Positions 1-4,623 of a stretch of DNA of 6,770 nucleotides are shown in pieces. Source of the DNA: Planctomycetota bacterium (GTDB lineage Bacteria; Planctomycetota; UBA8108; UBA1146; JAJFFE01); NCBI GenBank assembly GCA_020425835.1, contig JAGQRC010000200.1, forward strand, positions 1 through 6,770. Reading direction: 5' to 3'. The position numbers were made by a program, and so were the translations under genes. The notes under the pieces are model-generated. The model saw only the letters and a program-made list of their open reading frames with translations. It ran no database searches and was not told where the DNA came from. The first letter of the stretch is position 1, and each line of letters starts with the position of its first letter.

Positions 1-2
1 CC

Positions 3-905
3 ATGAACTCGCTCCGCACGGACCATCCGTCGTTCGAAGGAAGGCGTGTCGCGCACCTCGCGAATCCCGACACGACGATCGGAGAGCTCGAACACGTCGG
101 GCGCCTGGTCGCCGAGCACGCGCCGAACAGTGAAGTCATCGTCTCCCTCGACCTCCACGTGTTCGCACACGCCCGCGCCCCGAAGCCAGGTTTCGAGCTG
201 TCGCTGTTCTCACCCTCCGCCAACCCGATCGACTTCTGGCTGGACAAATGGGTGAGCCAGAACAGCTTCCGGCGCTCTCGCCAGGTGCTGACCGATTGGC
301 TCACCGACGATCGGTATTCACCGCCGAACACACCGAGCGCGGAGAACATCCTCGAGTCGTTCGCCACGGGACCCGAGCTCTTCGGATGCTATGCCCGCGG
401 TCCAGAGGAGAACGCATCCTTCGAGCGCCTCGTCGATCATGTGTCCCGAACACGACACGCGACGATCGTGATCCTGCCGGTGCACGCGGTGCTGCTCGAG
501 GCGATCGCCCTGCGAGGTCTGTGGACGGAGATCGAGGACTGGAAGCGCCTCCTGGCGTCGGCTGGCTCGGAACGAGTCGTGGTCTGGGACTTCTTCGTGC
601 ATTCCGCGATCACCACCTCGCCCCTGCCGAAGGATGGTCCCCCTCCCGACGGTCCACCCTCGGCGCCGGCATCCCCGTGGTTCATCGATCCCTCACACGC
701 GACGTTCGCGACGGGGGACCTGGTGCTCGACTGGGTGGCGGGGCGGCAGGACGATCCGCGGGCCGGCGCGTTCTTCGGGTCCCGACTCGAGCCTTCGACC
801 GTCGAAGCCCATCTCGAAGCCGCTCGGGAGGCGCGCGCACGATATCGAGCCGAGCATCCCGAGGAGATCCGTTGGGTCGAGTCCGTGGTCGGCACCGGCC
901 CTTGA
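3..905 (+). CDS. Uncharacterised protein with SGNH/AlgX-like C-terminal signature, 5'-truncated by window edge
   Basis: About 300 residues are visible, ending at a TGA at 903-905. The ATG at position 3 is probably internal. The first recognisable block (residues 14-60, R-R-V-A-H-L-A-N-P through V-I-V-S-L-D-L-H-V-F) matches what I recall as the middle of a family of roughly 400-residue uncharacterised proteins ('VYNLALPG...VVLGLDF'), so roughly 100 N-terminal residues, including any signal anchor, would lie off the left edge. Other family-like blocks are I-L-P-V-H-A-V-L-L-E (157-166), G-L-W-T-E-I-E-D-W-K-R (172-182), V-V-V-W-D-F-F (192-198), D-P-S-H (229-232), G-D-L-V-L-D (238-243) and F-F-G-S-R-L-E-P (257-264) before a charged helical tail. 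The D-x-x-H element resembles the block V catalytic pair of SGNH hydrolases/acetyltransferases (AlgX, AlgJ, DltD types). A role in envelope or polysaccharide modification is inference only. It converges on the neighbouring operon with a 41-nt gap. Reality of the gene is firm; function is unknown. Confidence 0.8.
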   Translation: MNSLRTDHPSFEGRRVAHLANPDTTIGELEHVGRLVAEHAPNSEVIVSLDLHVFAHARAPKPGFELSLFSPSANPIDFWLDKWVSQNSFRRSRQVLTDWLTDDRYSPPNTPSAENILESFATGPELFGCYARGPEENASFERLVDHVSRTRHATIVILPVHAVLLEAIALRGLWTEIEDWKRLLASAGSERVVVWDFFVHSAITTSPLPKDGPPPDGPPSAPASPWFIDPSHATFATGDLVLDWVAGRQDDPRAGAFFGSRLEPSTVEAHLEAAREARARYRAEHPEEIRWVESVVGTGP

Positions 906-911
906 ACGCGG

Positions 912-927
912 CCGTGTCGCGTCACGG
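912..927. terminator. Possible hairpin between convergent genes
   Basis: In the 41-nt gap between two convergent stop codons, CCGTG (912-916) and CACGG (923-927) form a perfect 5-bp stem around a 6-nt loop. An overlapping odd palindrome, GTCACGGTGAC, lies at 921-931. There is no T-run on either side, so a classical intrinsic terminator is not shown. The position is right for a bidirectional terminator, but a 5-bp stem in GC-rich DNA may be chance. Confidence 0.25.
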
Positions 928-946
928 TGACTTCGACTCCGAGGGG

Positions 947-2209
947 TCAGGTCGTCTTGTCCTCGATCGGCTGGAGCCTCACGAAGACACTCGAGAGAAG
1001 CAGGTCGTTCTTGGTCATCAGACGGATCCGACCGATCAGCGGTGCGGTGAGAACGGTGCCCTCCTTCAGGAGGAGGACGCCGTTGTTCTTGCACAGATCG
1101 CGCGTGAGGATCATTCCCGCATGCACGTTGTCGGGTGAGACTTCGATCTCCCGATCCGGGTCATCCTCGTCGCCGCCCACCGCGTCGAGGACGACCGTCA
1201 CGACGGCCGGATCGAACTCGGTCCCCGCTCCATCCTCGAGCCGGAGTCGTCCGAGATTCACCCGAGGGAGCGACGACGAGTCGTGGGCCGCTTGGTCGAA
1301 AGCGCTCGCCACCGCGATGATCCGGGCGAGCAAGGGCGTCTCCTCGCCGCGAACCTCGAAGCGTTCGTCCTGCCGTGCGACGAGATCGGCGATCGCCGCG
1401 AACCCATCGATGCGGCGCAGTAGCTCGGCACCGACCTCGGCCGCGGAGTTCGCGCCGTCGTCACCGGCGTCGGCGTTCTCGGCGAGACGGCCGAGGTCGT
1501 GGAGGTGCGCGGCGACCTCGAGGTCGCCGAGTTCCGCGGCGGAGAGCTGCATCGCGGTTCCCACCTGGACCGCGAGCTCGGCGACGCGCTTCGCGTGCAG
1601 CCCCAGATCGGGCGAGGCGAGCTCCAGCGTACTCGCGAGCATCCGCACGACCGAACGCAGCGTGCGCTCGACCTGACTCTTCAGCTCGACCAGCTCGGCA
1701 TTGCGATTCCGGAGCTCGACGGTTCGCGCCTCGACCCTCGCCTCGAGCTCACGGTTCAGGACCTCGAGCTCCTCGCGCTGCCGACGCTCGATCTCCTGGA
1801 GGCGGCGGTTCTCCGCCTTCAACCGGTACGCGTCGAGCCCCCCCTGGATGATGGACCTCAGATGATCGTCGTCCCACGGCTTGGTCAGGAACTGGTCGAC
1901 GTGCCCGTCGTTGATCGACTTCTGCGCCGAAGCGAGATCGGTGTACCCGGTCAACGTGATGCGATAAGTGTCCGGGCTCTCCTCGAAGAACCGGGACAGC
2001 ACCTCGCTCCCGCTCATCTCCGGCATGCGTTGGTCACACACGATCACGGCGATCTGGTTCTGCTCGAGCAGCCAGATCGCCGCTTCTCCGCTGGAGGCGC
2101 TGAGCACCTGAGCGTCCACCTTGCGGAGCGAACGCTGGAGCGAGCGGAGGATCGACTCCTCGTCATCCACGAGCAGAATGGTCGGCTTGATCTCGGCTTC
2201 CATATCCAT
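947..2209 (-). CDS. Response regulator: REC, coiled coil, degenerate HD-GYP-like domain
   Basis: A 420-residue cytosolic regulator and the probable phosphoryl acceptor of the adjacent kinase. Residues 10-125 form a receiver domain with acidic pair D15/D16, phospho-acceptor D59 (V-C-D-Q-R-M-P), T87 (L-T-G-Y) and K110 (L-T-K-P-W). Residues 130-182 are a Glu/Arg-rich coiled coil. Residues 185-342 resemble the HD-GYP fold: H205 (L-H-A-K-R-V), H237-D238 (A-H-L-H-D-L-G-R), R-I-I-A-V-A-S-A-F-D (296-305) and the family-typical G-T-E-F-D-P-A-V-V (329-337). The phosphodiesterase signature is lost: HHE is replaced around Q280-D281-E282, the GYP loop is absent, the VAD aspartate is S302, and K of HDxGK is R241. 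Residues 363-412 hold a small domain (G-M-I-L-T-R-D-L, then G-V-L-L-L-K-E-G) known from HD-GYP-type regulators. There is no DNA-binding domain. The start at 2209 is chosen because it overlaps the kinase stop (TGATG) and follows a GAGGAAGGA ribosome site; M3 at 2203 is an alternative. Catalytic c-di-GMP hydrolysis is unlikely; the output is probably by binding, as in HnoD. Confidence 0.92.
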   Translation of the reverse strand: MDMEAEIKPTILLVDDEESILRSLQRSLRKVDAQVLSASSGEAAIWLLEQNQIAVIVCDQRMPEMSGSEVLSRFFEESPDTYRITLTGYTDLASAQKSINDGHVDQFLTKPWDDDHLRSIIQGGLDAYRLKAENRRLQEIERRQREELEVLNRELEARVEARTVELRNRNAELVELKSQVERTLRSVVRMLASTLELASPDLGLHAKRVAELAVQVGTAMQLSAAELGDLEVAAHLHDLGRLAENADAGDDGANSAAEVGAELLRRIDGFAAIADLVARQDERFEVRGEETPLLARIIAVASAFDQAAHDSSSLPRVNLGRLRLEDGAGTEFDPAVVTVVLDAVGGDEDDPDREIEVSPDNVHAGMILTRDLCKNNGVLLLKEGTVLTAPLIGRIRLMTKNDLLLSSVFVRLQPIEDKTT

Positions 2210-3762
2210 CACGCGGGGGTTCCTTCCTCGAAACCTCGGGCAGGCGCCTCGGTCGTCGTCGGCGGCCCGGAGCGAGGGAACTCCAGTCGGAACTTCGTTC
2301 CCTTGCCGAGCTCGCTCGCCACGCGAATCGTTCCCCCGTGGGACTCCATGATCTGGTAGCTGAGGTGCAGCCCGAGCCCAGTTCCCTTGCCCACCTCCTT
2401 CGTCGTGAAGAAGGGGTCGAAGATCCGGTCGAGGTTCTCGGAGGGGATCCCGCATCCGTCGTCCTCGATCTCCACCCAGACCCACTCCTCGTCGAAGTCG
2501 GTTCGAATGGTGATGTTCCCCGTCTCCTCCATGGCGTGGGCCGCGTTGACGAGGAGGTTCAGGAACACCTGGCTCACCCGGCCTCCGAAGCAGGGGATCT
2601 CCGGAACGTCGGCGAAATCGCGCCGGACCTCGGCGACGTACTTGATCTCGTTGGCGGCAACCGTGAGGGTCTTCTCGAGCAGCGTGTTGATGTTCTCGAC
2701 GGAGACCTCGACCGAGTCGACGTGAGAGAAGTCCTTCAGGTCGGCGACGATCCTCCGGATGCGTTCCCCGCCCTCGAGCGTCTCCGCCACGAGCTCGCCG
2801 AGATCGTTCATCAAGAAGTCGAAGTCGAGCTCGTCGAGACGCTGGCGCACCTCTGCCGCGCGCTCGGCGACGGCCGAGTCGGACGAACCCTCCGCAACGT
2901 CGACGAGGGACTTCAGCGTCACGACGCCGCGCGTGAGGTCCGCGAGGTACTCGCGCAGGCTGCGGAGGTTGCTCGAGACGAATCCCATCGGGTTGTTGAT
3001 CTCGTGGGCGACACCGGCCGCGAGCTGCCCGATCGACGCCATCTTCTCACTCTGGACGAGTCGCGACTGTGCACTCTGGAGCTCCCGATAGCTCTCGTGA
3101 ATCCGGTGCTGGGATTCCCAGCGGGTGAGGATCCCGCCGATCTGGTCCCCGGCGATCTGCACCGTGTCGATGTAGCGCTCGTTCTCCTCCGCGGACCTCA
3201 ACGTGTAGAACTCGACGACCGCCACGCAGCGATCGAGGACGACGATCGGGACGAAGAGCCCCGCTCGTACCGGCTTGGCGCAGGGGACCAGGTCGAGCTC
3301 GACGATCTTCGAGACCTCCTCGATCCAGAGCGCCGACTTCGCGACGAACGCCCGACCGACCGGGCCGTGTCCGACCGGGAACTGTCGGCTCAGGATGGCC
3401 TCCCCGCAATCGCAGAAGGTCTCGCTCGTCGCGAGGATGCCGGAGCTGGTGAGGAACTGCCGATCCGGGCTCGGCTCGAAGACGTGAGCAAGGGGCCAAC
3501 GCGTCATCCGCCTCACGGCGACGATGAATCGACGCAGGAGCTGGTCGACCTGCTCCTCCTCGTGGCCCGCCATGGAGACTTCGTGGAGGAGCTCGATCTC
3601 CCCGTTGCGCCGCTCCACACGGGAGACCTCGGCCTCCAGAGCGCTCCGCGCCTCGAACAGCTCGCTCGCCTTCGACTCGAGCAGCTCTTCCGCTTGCCGT
3701 CGGGCGTCGATCTCTCGTTGCAGCTTCCGCTCGAGGAGTTCGGTTCGATCCGTCATGGACAT
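2209..3762 (-). CDS. Cytosolic GAF-domain sensor histidine kinase, probable H-NOX partner
   Basis: A 517-residue histidine kinase with no membrane segment or signal peptide, so it should act in the cytosol. Residues 5-60 are a charged coiled coil. Residues 60-215 form a GAF-like domain (G-H-G-P-V-G-R-A-F at 131-139, W-I-E-E-V at 146-150, G-L-F-V-P-I-V-V at 168-175, V-A-V-V-E-F-Y at 180-186). Residues 220-345 are the dimerisation/phosphoacceptor domain with phosphorylated H253 in V-A-H-E-I-N-N-P-M-G-F. The ATPase domain follows: N-box N402/N406 (L-N-L-L-V-N-A-A-H-A-M), G1 D-D-G-C-G-I (434-439), F-box F-D-P-F-F-T-T-K (448-455), G2 G-K-G-T-G-L-G-L (458-465) and G3 G-K-G-T (486-489). All catalytic motifs are intact. 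It sits 6 nt after the H-NOX gene and overlaps the regulator start by one base, so it should receive NO information from H-NOX and phosphorylate D59 of the regulator. The GAF domain may add a second input; it carries a C117-D-C119 pair and C161. ATG 3762 has only a weak AGGT site 10 nt upstream; ATG 3756 is an alternative. Confidence 0.93.
   Translation of the reverse strand: MSMTDRTELLERKLQREIDARRQAEELLESKASELFEARSALEAEVSRVERRNGEIELLHEVSMAGHEEEQVDQLLRRFIVAVRRMTRWPLAHVFEPSPDRQFLTSSGILATSETFCDCGEAILSRQFPVGHGPVGRAFVAKSALWIEEVSKIVELDLVPCAKPVRAGLFVPIVVLDRCVAVVEFYTLRSAEENERYIDTVQIAGDQIGGILTRWESQHRIHESYRELQSAQSRLVQSEKMASIGQLAAGVAHEINNPMGFVSSNLRSLREYLADLTRGVVTLKSLVDVAEGSSDSAVAERAAEVRQRLDELDFDFLMNDLGELVAETLEGGERIRRIVADLKDFSHVDSVEVSVENINTLLEKTLTVAANEIKYVAEVRRDFADVPEIPCFGGRVSQVFLNLLVNAAHAMEETGNITIRTDFDEEWVWVEIEDDGCGIPSENLDRIFDPFFTTKEVGKGTGLGLHLSYQIMESHGGTIRVASELGKGTKFRLEFPRSGPPTTTEAPARGFEEGTPA
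2221..2229 (-). promoter_or_regulatory. Ribosome binding site for the response regulator
   Basis: The minus-strand sequence GAGGAAGGA lies inside the last codons of the kinase gene, 11 nt before the ATG at 2209. It supports 2209, rather than longer in-frame extensions into the kinase gene, as the regulator start, and independent ribosome loading in addition to coupling by the TGATG overlap. Confidence 0.65.
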
Positions 3763-3768
3763 CTCGTT

Positions 3769-4320
3769 TCAGACCTGGACCTCGTCGAGGACGGTCACCG
3801 TGAAACACGCCGCGGTTCCATCGCCGCTCTCGGATACGATCTCGACAACGAGTCGCTGGGCGAGTCGCTCTCCGCAACCGAGGATCAGACCGTACGCGAC
3901 TCGCGCGAACGGGCGGTCGGATCGATACTCGATCCTGAACGTGTCCTCGCCGATCCTTCGGCAGTCGAAGCGGGGCAGCTCCGCTTCGGGATAGAGCTTC
4001 CGGACATCGGCGTGGATGACGCCATCCAATCGCTCGAGAATGTCGATCACGGTCGTATCGGCCGTGAGATCGGGCCGAGAGTCGGCGAGTCTCGAGTAGA
4101 GCGCACGACCGAAGGTCTCGAGCAACTCCGCCAGCGGAATCTGGACGCGTCCGGACAGCGCCACCGACATGTCGACGAGGTCCGCGTGGTCGTAGGTGCC
4201 CACGCGCGTGTACGCCCCCCCGTTCGCGGGAGCCGCGATCCGTAGGATGTCGTCGACGACCTCGAGGCCGAACGTCGACTCGACGAGCTCGATGAACTCG
4301 CAGAAGATCACGCCCTTCAC
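3769..4320 (-). CDS. H-NOX (heme NO-binding, HNOB) domain sensor protein
   Basis: A 183-residue stand-alone heme sensor, the usual length for the family. It opens with the family hallmark M-K-G-V-I-F (GTG start read as Met), then G-G-A-Y-T-R-V-G-T-Y-D-H (34-45). H103 (V-I-H-A-D-V) aligns with the proximal heme ligand H102 of the Thermoanaerobacter protein, P116 (E-L-P-R-F) with its P115, and Y132-x-S134-x-R136 with the Y-x-S-x-R heme-propionate motif. The position of the distal Tyr140, which stabilises O2 in O2-binding members, is V141 here; NO is therefore the predicted ligand. I see no closely spaced cysteine cluster like the zinc site of some Vibrio/Shewanella members (cysteines are C7, C120, C149 and C172). 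No membrane segment or fused output domain is present, so it must signal through a partner, and the kinase starting 6 nt downstream is the obvious one. GTG 4320 is preferred over in-frame GTGs at 4329 and 4443 because it gives the MKG N-terminus and has an A-A-G-G-G site 8 nt upstream. Confidence 0.94.
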   Translation of the reverse strand: MKGVIFCEFIELVESTFGLEVVDDILRIAAPANGGAYTRVGTYDHADLVDMSVALSGRVQIPLAELLETFGRALYSRLADSRPDLTADTTVIDILERLDGVIHADVRKLYPEAELPRFDCRRIGEDTFRIEYRSDRPFARVAYGLILGCGERLAQRLVVEIVSESGDGTAACFTVTVLDEVQV

Positions 4321-4324
4321 CTGA

Positions 4325-4333
4325 CCCACCCTT
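4325..4333 (-). promoter_or_regulatory. Ribosome binding site fixing the H-NOX GTG start
   Basis: The minus-strand sequence AAGGGTGGG ends 4 nt before the GTG at 4320; its AAGGG core is 8 nt away. Together with the conserved MKG N-terminus this fixes a GTG start and rejects the longer in-frame reading from 4443. Confidence 0.6.
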
Positions 4334-4368
4334 GTCCGCTGGTGCCGCCCTCTCGTGTCGAACGACGA

Positions 4369-4387
4369 CAGTCCGCGCAGCGGACTG
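4369..4387. repeat. Perfect 8-bp inverted repeat upstream of H-NOX (operator or leader hairpin candidate)
   Basis: CAGTCCGC (4369-4376) and GCGGACTG (4380-4387) are exact reverse complements separated by 3 nt. The centre lies about 58 nt upstream of the H-NOX GTG start. As DNA it has the form of a dimeric repressor/activator site. As RNA in the operon leader it would make an 8-bp stem with a 3-nt loop. No T-run follows, so a terminator is less likely. Which role applies, if any, cannot be decided here. Confidence 0.45.
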
Positions 4388-4530
4388 CGGATGCGCCGCC
4401 CGAAGCCCGTCGGGTCGGCATACGGGATGTCCCCACCGAGCACTCTGGACTATCGGCACTCGGCGGTCTCGCGCTTGAGCGAGCCGTCTGGTCCAGCGGT
4501 CGTCGAAACGGTTCTCGGCCGGAGTGAGTT

Positions 4531-4552
4531 CTCCCCACGGACGGTTGGGGAG
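4531..4552. terminator. Hairpin downstream of the helicase gene
   Basis: CTCCCCA (4531-4537) and TGGGGAG (4546-4552) form a perfect 7-bp stem around an 8-nt loop, 71 nt past the helicase stop. The minus strand continues without a U-rich tract, so this is terminator-like in position and stem strength only. Confidence 0.35.
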
Positions 4553-4581
4553 GCGGGCGAGGGCGGTGAGGGGTCTTCGGA

Positions 4582-4604
4582 GAGCCCGCCTGCACCGAGG
4601 GCTC
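4582..4604. terminator. Hairpin immediately after the helicase stop
   Basis: GAGCCC (4582-4587) and GGGCTC (4599-4604) form a perfect 6-bp stem with an 11-nt loop, beginning 19 nt after the helicase TGA on the minus strand. It lacks a U-tract. With the 4531-4552 hairpin it may end helicase transcription and insulate the H-NOX operon. Confidence 0.35.
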
Positions 4605-4623
4605 CGCTCAGGTGGTCCCCGAC

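Larger units (their letters stand above)
947..4320 (-). other. Three-gene NO-signalling operon: H-NOX, GAF histidine kinase, REC/degenerate HD-GYP regulator
   Basis: Three minus-strand genes are read in the order sensor (4320-3769), kinase (3762-2209), regulator (2209-947). The sensor stop and kinase ATG are separated by 6 nt. The kinase TGA and regulator ATG share one base (TGATG), a standard sign of translational coupling. Sensor, transmitter and receiver are thus encoded as one unit, and the 303-nt non-coding region upstream of the sensor is the likely promoter site. H-NOX genes are known to be co-transcribed with their kinase or cyclase partner in many bacteria, which supports reading this as one pathway. 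Confidence 0.9.
4321..4623. other. Non-coding region between helicase stop and H-NOX start
   Basis: This 303-nt stretch separates two minus-strand genes. An open frame in phase with H-NOX reaches GTG 4443, but those 41 residues look like random high-GC translation. The left part should hold the operon promoter and leader, including a perfect inverted repeat at 4369-4387. The right part holds two hairpins soon after the helicase stop. I could not identify a convincing -35/-10 pair or sigma-54 site on either strand. A minor 5-bp inverted repeat (CTCGC/GCGAG, 4468-4483) is also present. Confidence 0.6.

Noticed and set aside
1499..2359. 286-codon plus-strand open frame opposite the response regulator
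   Set aside because: It is a mirror frame of the receiver and coiled-coil coding sequence, with no recognisable motif.
2210..2485. 92-codon N-terminal extension of the response regulator
   Set aside because: It runs through the kinase ATPase-domain coding sequence in another frame and gives low-complexity residues. The start at 2209 has a ribosome site and the TGATG overlap, and leads straight into the receiver domain.
2338..4245. 635-codon open frame on the plus strand across the kinase and H-NOX genes
   Set aside because: It is antisense to two genes with clear catalytic motifs. Its translation is rich in Asp, Leu, Arg and Val with no recognisable domain, as expected for an antisense frame of GC-rich DNA.
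4321..4443. 41-codon N-terminal extension of H-NOX from GTG 4443
   Set aside because: H-NOX proteins begin with M-K-G, which falls exactly at GTG 4320. The extension has no conserved feature and would cover the 4369-4387 palindrome.
3047..4459. 470-codon minus-strand open frame overlapping kinase and H-NOX in another phase
   Set aside because: Its translation is Arg-, Gly- and Pro-rich with no motif, and it overlaps two well-supported genes in a different frame.
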